NCBI RefSeq assembly: GCF_900446215.1 | Contig: NZ_UAQZ01000001.1 | Location: 1,798,001 to 1,862,000, forward strand | Direction: 5' to 3' | Origin: Burkholderia cenocepacia | Lineage (GTDB): Bacteria; Pseudomonadota; Gammaproteobacteria; Burkholderiales; Burkholderiaceae | DNA length: 64,000 nucleotides | Part shown: one piece after another, positions 51,844 through 59,912 of the stretch | Position numbering within the stretch: the stretch's first letter is position 1 | How the letters are laid out: each line of letters starts with the position of its first letter | Program-made: the position numbers and the translations under genes | Notes under the pieces: generated by a model | Seen by the model: the letters and a program-made list of their open reading frames with translations, nothing else | Told to the model about the DNA's origin: nothing | The model's database searches: none

Positions 51844-51858
51844 TTCCGTTCAATGAAA
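51844..51858. promoter_or_regulatory. IclR operator-like repeat 3 at the iclR start
   Basis: TTCCGTTCAATGAAA matches 12 of 15 positions of the perfect palindrome and lies just before the ribosome site of the IclR gene, fitting autorepression. Confidence 0.45.
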
Positions 51859-51876
51859 TCGTCGAGGAGAGCCGGC

Positions 51877-52782
51877 ATGCAGGAACCCCATTCGCCCGGA
51901 ACGTCGCCGGCCGCGCGCACGCCGCGCCCGGACGAGGGCGTCGTCGACGCGGCAGATGCGGTCGAGCCGGCCGGCGCGCCCGGTACCGGCATGCTGCAGC
52001 GTGCGTTCGCGATCCTGCGCGCGCTGGCCGGCATGCAGCAGGACGGCGTGCGCGTCACGCATCTTGCGAAGGCCGTCGGCCTCACGCAGGGCACCGCGCA
52101 CCGGATCCTGCAATCGCTGATCGCCGAAGGGATGGTCGAACAGGACGAGCAGTCGAAGCTGTACCGGCTGAGCGTCGACTTCTTCGCGCTCGCCGCGCAG
52201 GCCGGCAACCCGAGCAGCATGCGCACGCTGTGCCGTCCGGCGTTGCTGCGGCTGTGCGCGAGCCTCGGCGAGACGATCTTCCTGCTCGTGAAGAGCGGCT
52301 TCGACGCCGTGTGTCTCGACCTGTGCGAAGGGCCGTTTCCGATCCGCTCGTTTACCGGCGACATCGGCGGGCGCATCGCGCTCGGTGTGGGGCAGGGCAG
52401 CCTCGCGATCCTCGCGTTCCTGCCCGAAGCCGAACGCGAGGAGGTGATCCGCTTCAACGTGCCGCGCATTCGCGGCTACGGCGTGCTCGACGAGGTGTAT
52501 CTGCGCACCGAGATCGAACGCGTGCGGCAACTCGGCTACGCGGGCCGCAATAGCGGCGTGCTCGACGGGATGGCCGGCGTCGCGGTGCCGATCCTCGACC
52601 GCACCGGTTATCCGGTCGGCGCGCTGAGCGTCGGCACGCTCGCGTCGCGGCTCGGCGACGACCGGATGCCGATGGTCGTCGAACTGCTGCGACGCCAGGC
52701 CGACGCGATCGGCCCGCGCACCAATCCGTTCGACGCCGCGTTGCGGCGGCCGATGCACGGGCTATCGGGGAAAACCGTCTAG
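51877..52782 (+). CDS. IclR-family regulator of the ABC/flavoenzyme operon
   Basis: 301 residues: a 30-residue Pro/Ala/Asp-rich N-terminus, a winged HTH (LQRAFAILRALAGMQQDGVRVTHLAKAVGLTQGTAHRILQSL) and an IclR effector domain (GETIFLLVKSGFDAVCLDLCEG, GRNSGVLDGMAGVAVPILDRTGYPVGALSVGTL). Divergent from the ABC/oxidase operon. Start ATG 51877 follows GAGGAGA; upstream in-frame ATGs lack a site. Confidence 0.87.
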   Translation: MQEPHSPGTSPAARTPRPDEGVVDAADAVEPAGAPGTGMLQRAFAILRALAGMQQDGVRVTHLAKAVGLTQGTAHRILQSLIAEGMVEQDEQSKLYRLSVDFFALAAQAGNPSSMRTLCRPALLRLCASLGETIFLLVKSGFDAVCLDLCEGPFPIRSFTGDIGGRIALGVGQGSLAILAFLPEAEREEVIRFNVPRIRGYGVLDEVYLRTEIERVRQLGYAGRNSGVLDGMAGVAVPILDRTGYPVGALSVGTLASRLGDDRMPMVVELLRRQADAIGPRTNPFDAALRRPMHGLSGKTV

Positions 52783-52808
52783 CGAGCGTCGCGCGTTGCC
52801 GTTTCATC

Positions 52809-52826
52809 GGCTTGCTTGCGCAAGCC
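52809..52826 (+). terminator. Weak terminator-like hairpin after the IclR gene
   Basis: GGCTTGC/GCAAGCC, a 7-bp perfect stem with a 4-nt loop, 27 bp after the IclR stop codon. No T run, so only a candidate. The rest of 52783-53080 shows nothing else except the SDR ribosome site. Confidence 0.35.
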
Positions 52827-53080
52827 ATGCACGTCCGATCAAGGCGCGCAGGGTCCGGCGGACTCGCGCGCTTTCGTTTTTCTTGCGGGCTTGCGCGTGT
52901 GGCGCCGCGAGCGCGCGATACGTTCGGATCGAATGGCGTTTTTCGAGGGTTATACGACCTTTGAGCCATATACGTCCCGTTCCATACTTCACATGAACGA
53001 GCAAGCCGGAGTCCGCACACAAACGCAATGACGCGTCGCATATCCGGCCTGATCAATCACGACATGAAAAGGAACGGAAG

Positions 53081-53827
53081 ATGCGACTCAAGAGCAAATC
53101 GGCATTGATCACGGGCGGCACCAGCGGCATTGGTCTGGCCACCGCGAAGCTGTTCATTTCAGAAGGCGCGCGCGTCGCGGTGACGGGGCGCGACGAGGCC
53201 GTATTCGAGCGGGTGAAGGCAGAGCTTGGCGAGCATGCGATCGTGCTCAAGGGCGACGTACGGTCGCTCGACGACATGCGCGCGATTGCAGCCGAGGTCA
53301 ACGACACGTTCGGCGGCCTCGATGTCGTGTTCGGCAACGCGGGCTGGGCGTTCCCGTCTGCCGTCGACGACATCGACGACACGCTCTACAACGACATCAT
53401 GGACGTCAACGTCAAGGGCGTGGTGTTCACGCTTCAGGCGGCGCTGCCGTACTTGCGCGAAGGTTCGTCGGTGATCCTCAATACCTCCTTCGTCGCGCAG
53501 ACCGGCAAGCATGGCATCTCGTTGACCGCCGCAGCGAAGGCCGCCGTGCGATCGCTGGCCCGCAGCTGGTCGTACGAATTTCTCGACCGGAAGATCCGCT
53601 TCAACGCGATCGCGCCCGGCGCGATCGACACACCGCTGCTCTCGAAATGGGGCAAGCCCGCCGAATGGGTGCGCGCCCGCAAGGCCGAATTCGCCGAAGC
53701 GATTCCGGTGGGTCGCATGGGCACGGCGGACGACATCGCCTGCGCCGCGCTCTATCTCGCCAGCGACGAATCGTCGTTCGTCGTCGGCACCGAGCTGGTC
53801 GTCGATGGCGGCGCGTCGCAGCTTTAA
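53081..53827 (+). CDS. SDR-family protein with Thr in place of catalytic Tyr
   Basis: 248 residues. Cofactor motif TGGTSGIG (11-18), NAG, Asn110 and Ser136 are in place, but the Tyr-x3-Lys motif reads TAAAK (Thr149, Lys153). Thirteen residues separate Ser136 from Thr149, as in normal SDRs, so the position is the true Tyr site. Normal proton-relay catalysis is doubtful. C-terminus ends in the usual VVDGGASQL. Strong ribosome site GGAACGGAAG. It is the first gene of a row with an exported DJ-1-family protein and a DUF4440 protein. Confidence 0.8.
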   Translation: MRLKSKSALITGGTSGIGLATAKLFISEGARVAVTGRDEAVFERVKAELGEHAIVLKGDVRSLDDMRAIAAEVNDTFGGLDVVFGNAGWAFPSAVDDIDDTLYNDIMDVNVKGVVFTLQAALPYLREGSSVILNTSFVAQTGKHGISLTAAAKAAVRSLARSWSYEFLDRKIRFNAIAPGAIDTPLLSKWGKPAEWVRARKAEFAEAIPVGRMGTADDIACAALYLASDESSFVVGTELVVDGGASQL

Positions 53828-53979
53828 GCCCGTGCGTCACGTTTCCCGAGCCCGGTAGGTCGTCCCGGCGCGTTCCCCTCCCGATTTCACGTCCGCCGCG
53901 CGGTTCGCCGTGGCGGTTATTTCATCCGGCCCGGCGGGGTTGCGCTCGCCCATGGGCCGAAGTGCAAGGAGCAATCATC

Positions 53980-54834
53980 TTGACCGACAGTAGCGACAAC
54001 CATGCGCCCACCGGGCCACTCACACGGGCAGGCCGTTCCCGCCGCGATGTCCTGAAGTTCGGCAGCGCCGCCACCCTCGGCGCCGTGCTGGGCGGCAGCG
54101 CGTTGCTCGGGCACGCCGCGCCTGCGCCGACACCGACAGGCAGCGCAGGGCTGCTTGCGCCGAACGAGCCGCTCGACATCCTGATCGTCAATTACGACGG
54201 CGGCACGCTGCTCGACTTCGCGGGCCCCAGCGAAATCTTTCACCGGCTGCCGAATACGAACGTTCGCTACGCGAGCCTCGATGGCGGCAACGTGACGCTC
54301 GAATTCGGCGTCGTGTACGGGAAGACCGAGCGATTGGCGGATATCGACAAGACCGACGTGATCCTCGTGCCCGGCGGGTCCGATTTGTCGGCGCCGATGC
54401 GGCCGGCGTATCAGGCGCAGATCCGGCGTCTGGCGGAAAGGGCGAAACACGTGACGTCGGTGTGCAACGGCTCGCTCGTGCTCGCCGCGACGGGCGTGCT
54501 CGAGGGCAAGCGCAGCGCGTGCCATTGGGCGTTCGTCAACAAGCTGGCCGAATACGGCGCGATTCCCGTTCCCGACCGCTTCGTCGAAGACGACAACGGC
54601 CGCTTCATGAGCGGTGGCGGCGTGACGGCGGGCATCGACTTCGCGCTGCGCGTGGCGGCGAAGCTGCGCGGCCAGCCGGCCGCCGAATACACGCAACTCG
54701 TGATCGAATACGATCCCGCTCCGCCGTTCCACTCCGGTCATCCGAGCGATGCACGGCCCGAACTCGTCGCGATGGTCGACAAGAAGCTGCCGGGCGCATC
54801 GAAGGGCCTCGCACGCATCCCCGGCGTTCGCTGA
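53980..54834 (+). CDS. Tat-exported DJ-1/PfpI-family protein
   Basis: 284 residues starting with TTG 53980, which follows AAGGAG at good spacing. A twin-arginine signal (SRRDVLKFGSAATLGAVLGG) ends near GHAAPAP. The DJ-1/PfpI domain has DILIVNYDGGTLLDFAGPSEIF, DVILVPGGSDLS and the nucleophile-elbow Cys in VTSVCNGSLVLAATGVLEGK, as in isonitrile hydratase-like members. Periplasmic location is inferred from the signal. The reaction is unknown. It lies 152 bp after the SDR gene and near a GlxA-type regulator that carries the same fold. Confidence 0.78.
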   Translation: MTDSSDNHAPTGPLTRAGRSRRDVLKFGSAATLGAVLGGSALLGHAAPAPTPTGSAGLLAPNEPLDILIVNYDGGTLLDFAGPSEIFHRLPNTNVRYASLDGGNVTLEFGVVYGKTERLADIDKTDVILVPGGSDLSAPMRPAYQAQIRRLAERAKHVTSVCNGSLVLAATGVLEGKRSACHWAFVNKLAEYGAIPVPDRFVEDDNGRFMSGGGVTAGIDFALRVAAKLRGQPAAEYTQLVIEYDPAPPFHSGHPSDARPELVAMVDKKLPGASKGLARIPGVR

Positions 54835-54902
54835 CACGTTTGCTGGCAACCCGTGCAGGGTTGCCTGCCTCTTCAATTCAAACCCTATTCGGAAATCACT
54901 CG

Positions 54903-55376
54903 ATGCGACAGATCCATCCGTGTACGGCTGCGTTTGCAGCCTGCGTGTCCTTTTTCGCACTCGCGACGCCGGCGCTCGCCGCAGGTTCGCAACGCCCGCC
55001 CGAAGCGGCCATCAAGGCCGAAAACGCGCGATGGGCGGATGCCTTTGCGCGAGGGGATTACGACGCGATCGGCCGCCTCTATACCGACGACGGCGCGCTC
55101 TTGCCGCCGGGAGGCGATAAAGTCACGGGCCGCCGCGCGATCACCGAGTACTTCACCAACGGGTATGCCGGATCGAAACCCGGCACTGTATCGTTCAGCC
55201 ATTACGAGTTCTACGGCAATGAGCGGGTCGTGACGGAGGTGTCGGATGCGGAGGTTCGCGACGGTGATGGAAAGCTGAAGATCCGCGCCAAGCAGACGCT
55301 CGTCTTTCTGAAGCAGGGCGGCGTGTGGAAGCTGCATCGCGACATGTGGAACGCTTACCCGCCGGTCAAGGATTGA
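54903..55376 (+). CDS. Exported DUF4440/SgcJ-type NTF2-like protein
   Basis: 157 residues: signal peptide ending ALAA, then an NTF2-like domain (IKAENARWADAFARGDYDAIGRLYTDDGALLPPG, GRRAITEYFTNGY, LVFLKQGGVWKLHRDMWN). Such proteins are common in stress or redox loci and have no settled function. Follows the DJ-1-family gene by 68 bp and is probably cotranscribed. Confidence 0.82.
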   Translation: MRQIHPCTAAFAACVSFFALATPALAAGSQRPPEAAIKAENARWADAFARGDYDAIGRLYTDDGALLPPGGDKVTGRRAITEYFTNGYAGSKPGTVSFSHYEFYGNERVVTEVSDAEVRDGDGKLKIRAKQTLVFLKQGGVWKLHRDMWNAYPPVKD

Positions 55377-55448
55377 CGATCGTCGACGTCCGGCGAAAGG
55401 ACGCGCGACGTGCCCACGCGCCCATCGCCGGTTAGCGGGAAGCGGGCC

Positions 55449-55490
55449 ACGCAGCGCGCTGATCGGCAGGGCTCGATCAGCGCGCTGCGT
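55449..55490. terminator. Strong bidirectional terminator hairpin
   Basis: ACGCAGCGCGCTGATC (55449-55464) and GATCAGCGCGCTGCGT (55475-55490) form a perfect 16-bp stem around a 10-nt loop between two converging genes. The right arm contains the stop codon and last codons of the GlxA-type gene. No T run. Confidence 0.7.
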
Positions 55491-56427
55491 TCGTTCTGCT
55501 CTCGCGTCGAATCGCTTGCGGCGGATGCCCGTGCAGCTTGATGAACGCTCGGCGCATCCGTTCGGGATCGGTGAATCCCACCGCCAGCGCAATCTGTTCG
55601 ATCGGTTCGCTGCCGCCCTGCAGGCGCAGCCTTGCGGCTTCGACGCGCAAACGCTCGACGGCCCGCGCCGGCGTTTCACCGGTTTCCCGGCGAAACGCGC
55701 GGCCGAACTGTCGCACGCTCAGGCTGGCGGCATCGGCGAGCCGTTCGACCGGCAACGCTTCGGCCAGATGTTCGCGGGCGAAATTCAGCGCAATGCGGAT
55801 GCGATCCGATTCCGGCTCCATCTGCGACATCGCGGAGAATTGCGACTGCCCGCCGGGCCGCCGATACGGAACGACCAGCAGCCGCGAGACCTCGCGCGCG
55901 ATCTCCGCGCTCATGTCCCGTTCGATCATGCCGAGCGCCAGGTCGATGCCGGAGGCAATACCCGCCGACGTCCAGACGCGGCCATCGACGACATAGATGC
56001 TGTCGCCGTCGACCCGCGTGCGAGGGAAACGCGACTGCAATTGCGCCGCGTATCGCCAGTGCGTCGCGGCTCTCAAACCGTCCAGCGAGCCGGTTTCGGC
56101 AAGCAGGAACGCGCCCGTGCACACGCTTGCCACCCGCGACGCCTTGGCGGCCAGTTTTTTGGCCGCGGCGATATTGTCCGAGGTCTGCATCGGCGCGATA
56201 TCGCCGCCGACGAACACGACGGTGTCGAACGCGCGTCTTCCGATCGGTTTCGTGTCGATCGAAAGGCCGGTATTGCCGGGAATCGGGCCGCCGGTTGGCG
56301 AGATGACATGAAGCGCGTAGGGCGTATGGCCGGCGGCCGTGGCCACCTGATTGAAGGCCGACAGCGGGCCGCCAAGATCGAGCGCGTCGTAGCCACGGCA
56401 AACGAAAAATCCAATGCGATGCATCAC
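55477..56427 (-). CDS. GlxA-type regulator (DJ-1/PfpI domain plus AraC HTH)
   Basis: 316 residues. Residues about 1-180 are a DJ-1/PfpI domain (GFFVCRGYDALDLGGPLSAF, VASVCTGAFLLAETGSLDG with the elbow Cys), residues about 205-310 an AraC-type double HTH (LPVERLADAASLSVRQFGRAF, IEQIALAVGFTDPERMRRAF). This is the GlxA/CdhR/FtrA group. Its sensory domain is the same fold as the exported protein at 53980, a suggestive pairing. Likely controls the SDR, DJ-1 and DUF4440 genes. Confidence 0.83.
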   Translation of the reverse strand: MMHRIGFFVCRGYDALDLGGPLSAFNQVATAAGHTPYALHVISPTGGPIPGNTGLSIDTKPIGRRAFDTVVFVGGDIAPMQTSDNIAAAKKLAAKASRVASVCTGAFLLAETGSLDGLRAATHWRYAAQLQSRFPRTRVDGDSIYVVDGRVWTSAGIASGIDLALGMIERDMSAEIAREVSRLLVVPYRRPGGQSQFSAMSQMEPESDRIRIALNFAREHLAEALPVERLADAASLSVRQFGRAFRRETGETPARAVERLRVEAARLRLQGGSEPIEQIALAVGFTDPERMRRAFIKLHGHPPQAIRRESRTNAAR

Positions 56428-56584
56428 GAAGCCATTGATCGAGAACCCCGGAATGGCGAATTCTACCGGGAACCCTCGAATTGTGTCGTTTGACTCGAAA
56501 CGAGGGAAAACCGTTGTTTACGCCGCCGTCGATCAACTGTATTCGTTTGCGCCGTGCTGATGCGATGCCGACGGAAAGCGATGC

Positions 56585-57106
56585 TCAGCGACGGTAGATG
56601 AACTCGAGATCGGTCGATGCGCCGACCTTGAAATCGTACGTGCCGACCCGCTTGAAGCCGGCCTTCTCGTAGAACGCGATGGCCTTCGCATTGCCGGACC
56701 ACACGCCCAGCCATACCGGGCCGGGGCGCGTCGCGGCGAGATACTCGAGCGCGGCGTCGAACAACGCGCGTCCGGCGCCGGTTCCCTGCGTGCCGCGGCG
56801 CAGATAGATCTGATGGATCTCGCCTGAACCGTCCGCCACTTCCGGGTGCGGAAGCTTGCACGGCCCCGCGTGCGCATACCCGACCAGCGTGCCGTCGTCG
56901 CCTTCCGCGACCCACGTCCGGCACTGCGGGTCGCCGAGCTGTTCGGTGATCGCGGCAACCGAGTAGGTGCGGGCCTCGTACTCGGCCAGATCGTTCGGCG
57001 GATAGTCGATGCCGAAGCCGTCCTGCAGAAAGGTTTCGCGAAACGTATCGCGTTTCAGTTCGGCAAGCGGTATGGCATCGGCCAGGGTCGCAACGCGGAT
57101 CAACAT
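56585..57106 (-). CDS. GNAT N-acetyltransferase
   Basis: 173 residues; acetyl-CoA loop IYLRRGTQGTGAGRALFDAALEYL and WLGVWSGNAKAIAFYEKAGFKRVGTYDFKVGASTDLEFI. The branch resembles spermine/spermidine or diamine acetyltransferase-like GNATs, substrate unknown. Start ATG 57106 follows GAGAGAAG. The frame runs 39 codons further upstream without a family match. Confidence 0.82.
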   Translation of the reverse strand: MLIRVATLADAIPLAELKRDTFRETFLQDGFGIDYPPNDLAEYEARTYSVAAITEQLGDPQCRTWVAEGDDGTLVGYAHAGPCKLPHPEVADGSGEIHQIYLRRGTQGTGAGRALFDAALEYLAATRPGPVWLGVWSGNAKAIAFYEKAGFKRVGTYDFKVGASTDLEFIYRR

Positions 57107-57465
57107 GACGCTTCTCTCGGTTCGGTATCGGGCCGACAGTTTATCCCGGGTGATGTCGAGCAGCCGCTTCGTGGCCTGCCGACCGGCGACCGCCGCAGTC
57201 GGACGCACGGCGGCCTCGTTCACGTCGACATCGGCAGGCCGCGCGATCGCTTCCGGGTCGGGCAGCGATGTTGCGCGCGGTCGTGCAGGCGGCTTCCCGA
57301 TGCGGAAAAAAGCGCCGATTTTGCAGCGCAGCGAAAGGCGCCGACGCTCGGCTGGCCCGGCCCCCGTAACCCACGGAAACCGCCGGCACGGTCATCATGC
57401 GGATGCCGATGGTTGACCGCCGGCGGACATGCTAGGATTTCCGTCAAACAACTCCGGAGACTGCG
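57107..57465. other. Divergent GNAT / zinc-ribbon intergenic region
   Basis: 359 bp with no credible gene. A TTGACC (about 57412) and a TAGGAT (about 57432) lie upstream of the zinc-ribbon gene, but with a short spacer. Nothing else stands out. Confidence 0.35.
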
Positions 57466-57849
57466 ATGCCGTTCATCTGCGAAAACGTTGAATGTCGTGC
57501 CGTGCTGGCTCGCGGGCAGGTCAGGCACCATCAGGAGGGCGCCGGCTGGTGCTTCTACTGCCCGGACTGCAACACCAGAAACGAGTTGATGAATATCGGC
57601 ACGCTCAGCGGCCCTGTCGAGCTGGTTCAGCCGGAGCGGGCCAGCCCGCCGCACAAGGTCGTCGCGACGGCCCGGCCGCTGGATGACGGCCGATACGCGG
57701 CGCAGTTGAGCGTCCAGCGGGCGCTCGCCGTGAAAGGCACCTACGCGGCCGAAGAGCACTGGGATGAACTCGGCGTATTCGGCGACGCGCAGGAAGCCGT
57801 CGCGCACGCGAAGTCTTTCGCCACCGACCTGCTGCAGCGCGCGGCGTAG
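57466..57849 (+). CDS. Small zinc-ribbon protein of unknown function
   Basis: 127 residues. The N-terminal 40 residues carry a zinc-ribbon-like pattern: CENVEC (Cys5, Cys10) and WCFYCPDC (Cys29, Cys32, Cys35). The rest has no motif I recognise; KVVATARPLDDGRYAAQLSVQRAL and a final helix look like a small alpha+beta domain. CCGGAG precedes the ATG. A strong terminator follows, so it is a single-gene unit. Confidence 0.75.
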   Translation: MPFICENVECRAVLARGQVRHHQEGAGWCFYCPDCNTRNELMNIGTLSGPVELVQPERASPPHKVVATARPLDDGRYAAQLSVQRALAVKGTYAAEEHWDELGVFGDAQEAVAHAKSFATDLLQRAA

Positions 57850-57874
57850 TCGGCACTGTTCCGTGAATGAACGA

Positions 57875-57904
57875 GGGGCGTCGCGCATGCGTGCGCGACG
57901 CCCC
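57875..57904 (+). terminator. Rho-independent-type terminator hairpin
   Basis: GGGGCGTCGCGCA (57875-57887) and TGCGCGACGCCCC (57892-57904) make a perfect 13-bp stem with a TGCG loop, 26 bp after the zinc-ribbon stop; a GTTGCGTTTT tract follows on the plus strand. Confidence 0.75.
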
Positions 57905-57927
57905 GTTGCGTTTTCCGCCCGCGTTCG

Positions 57928-58017
57928 TCAGTCGCGGATATTGAACGAGACAGGTTGCTTCGCGATGCGCTGATACGTGCCGTCCCGAATCAGGCTACCT
58001 ACCGAGAAAGCCGCGTG
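57928..58017 (-). pseudogene. Fossil C-terminus of an amino-acid-type solute-binding protein
   Basis: Between in-frame stops the minus strand reads GSLIRDGTYQRIAKQPVSFN ending IRD, which resembles the last 25 residues of amino-acid ABC binding proteins (the family ends with an acidic DGTYxxI helix followed by a short strand). No start or upstream part remains; the XRE regulator gene begins right next to it. Too short for the usual gene calls. Identification is by eye. Confidence 0.4.
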
Positions 58018-58020
58018 CGG

Positions 58021-58878
58021 TCACGCAGCCGGCGCCTGCGTTGCGCGGGCCCGTTCGCGCGCCGCGACGAGTTCCCTGATCCGCGCGCGGTCGGCCGGCG
58101 TCGCCGGCGTGAAGATCACGAGGCTCAGGTCCGGGCGGCCGGTAACCGAGAACGTCGAATGTTCGAGCGCGATCCGGCCGGCTCGCGGATGGCGGATCTC
58201 CTTCGTGGCTTCTTCGTGCGTACGGATATCGTGGTCGCGCCACATCGCGTCGAATTCGGCGCTGGTCGCGCGCATCTCGTCGACGAACGCCTGCACGGCC
58301 TGCGTCGCGCCGCTGCGCGCGACGTCCGCACGAAACCCGCCAACCGCGAACCGCGCGACGCGCTCCCAGTCCGACTGGGCATGGCGCACGCCCGCGTCGA
58401 CGAAGATCAGCCGCAGGATGTTGCGCGCGGCCGGCGGGAGCGTCGCATAGTCGGTGAGCGTCGCGGCCGCCGCGTCGTTCCACGCGGCGACGTCCCACGT
58501 CGCGGTGCGGATGATCGCGGGGCTCGCGTCGAGCGAATCGAGCACGTGCTGCAGGCGCGGCGTCACGCCGGCCGGCGCGTGATAGCGTACCTCGGGCGGG
58601 TGGCCGAGGCCGATCAGGAACAGGTGCTCGCGTTCGGCCTCGTTGAGCATCAGCGCGCGGGCGAGCCGGTCGAGCACGTCGGCCGACGGCGCGCCGCCGC
58701 GCCCCTGTTCGAGCCACGTGTACCACGCGACGCTCACGTGCGCGCGCTGCGCGACTTCCTCGCGCCGCAGGCCCGGCGTGCGGCGGCGCGTCGCCGGCAG
58801 CCCGAGCGCGGCCGGGTCGAGTTTTTCGCGGCGGTCCCGCAGGTACGCGCCGAGCAGGTTGTCGGGGGCGTCAGCCAT
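58021..58878 (-). CDS. XRE-type regulator with MmyB-like ligand domain
   Basis: 285 residues: N-terminal XRE HTH ([55 protein letters not shown]) and a C-terminal MmyB-like domain ([42 protein letters not shown]). These regulators are typically divergent from an SDR gene that they repress, exactly the layout here. A perfect palindrome lies just upstream. Confidence 0.86.
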   Translation of the reverse strand: MADAPDNLLGAYLRDRREKLDPAALGLPATRRRTPGLRREEVAQRAHVSVAWYTWLEQGRGGAPSADVLDRLARALMLNEAEREHLFLIGLGHPPEVRYHAPAGVTPRLQHVLDSLDASPAIIRTATWDVAAWNDAAAATLTDYATLPPAARNILRLIFVDAGVRHAQSDWERVARFAVGGFRADVARSGATQAVQAFVDEMRATSAEFDAMWRDHDIRTHEEATKEIRHPRAGRIALEHSTFSVTGRPDLSLVIFTPATPADRARIRELVAARERARATQAPAA

Positions 58879-58891
58879 ATCCTGTTAGTTC

Positions 58892-58905
58892 GTTTACCGG
58901 TAAAC
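58892..58905. promoter_or_regulatory. 14-bp operator palindrome between XRE and SDR genes
   Basis: GTTTACCGGTAAAC is a perfect palindrome 13 bp before the XRE start and about 60 bp before the SDR start, in an 86-bp divergent region. Probable binding site for the XRE regulator controlling both promoters. Confidence 0.65.
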
Positions 58906-58964
58906 CGTCACGACTTCACCGCGCGCGGCGCTCGACAGATAGTAAGCCTCCATTTCATCCGGAG

Positions 58965-59867
58965 GTGCTGAACATGCGTGTCTTTGTTACGGGAGCATCG
59001 GGCTTCGTCGGCTCGGCCGTCGTGGCCGAACTCGTGGCCGCCGGCCACTCGGTGCTGGGGCTCGCGCGCTCCGACGCGGCCGCGGCGTCGGTTGCCGCGG
59101 CCGGCGCCGACGTCCATCGCGGGTCGCTCGAGGATCTCGACAGCCTCACGCGCGGCGCCGAAGCCGCCGATGCGGTGATCCACACGGGATTCAATCACGA
59201 CTTCTCGCGTTTTGCGCAGAACTGCGAACTCGACCGCCGCGCGATCGAGACGATCGGTGCGGCGCTCGTCGGCTCGGCGCGGCCGCTGATCGTCACGTCG
59301 GGCCTTGCGCTCGTCGCGCCCGGCCGCGCGGCGACGGAGGACGATCCGCACGTGCCGGTGTCGGAAAATTATCCGCGTGCGTCCGAAGCGACGGCGGTCG
59401 CGCTCGAAGCGCGCGGCGTGCACGCGTCGGTCGTCCGGCTGCCGCCGTCCGTGCACGGCGACGGCGATCACGCGTTCGTGCCGCACCTGATTGCGTTCGC
59501 GAGGGAGAAGGGCGTGTCGGCGTACATCGGCGACGGCGCGAACCGCTGGCCGGCCGTGCACCGGCTCGACGCGGCGCGCGTGTATCGGCTCGCGATCGAG
59601 CGCGGCGCAGCCGGCGCGCGCTATCACGCGGTCGACGATACGGGCGTGCCGTTCCGCGCGATCGCCGAGGTGATCGGGCGGCGGCTGAACGTGCCGGTCG
59701 TCGCGAAGTCGGCGGCGGAAGCCGGTGAGCACTTCGGCTGGTTCGCGAGATTTGCGGGGATGGATGCGCCCGCAACCAGCGAGCGCACGCGGGCATCGCT
59801 CGGCTGGGCGCCGACGCAGCCGAAGTTGCTGGCCGATATCGACCGGCCGCGGTATTTCGAAAGCTGA
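58965..59867 (+). CDS. Extended/atypical SDR, NAD(P)-binding epimerase-like
   Basis: 300 residues. N-terminal [32 protein letters not shown] gives the nucleotide site; [17 protein letters not shown] lies where the Tyr-x3-Lys would be but has no clear Tyr-x3-Lys, which is common in this atypical subgroup. [27 protein letters not shown] is typical of the C-terminal part. Function unknown. Probably repressed by the divergent XRE protein. Confidence 0.83.
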   Translation: MLNMRVFVTGASGFVGSAVVAELVAAGHSVLGLARSDAAAASVAAAGADVHRGSLEDLDSLTRGAEAADAVIHTGFNHDFSRFAQNCELDRRAIETIGAALVGSARPLIVTSGLALVAPGRAATEDDPHVPVSENYPRASEATAVALEARGVHASVVRLPPSVHGDGDHAFVPHLIAFAREKGVSAYIGDGANRWPAVHRLDAARVYRLAIERGAAGARYHAVDDTGVPFRAIAEVIGRRLNVPVVAKSAAEAGEHFGWFARFAGMDAPATSERTRASLGWAPTQPKLLADIDRPRYFES

Positions 59868-59912
59868 CGAGCGGCGCGCGCCGCTCGCCATGGGTGCGGC
59901 TCGGACAGCCGC

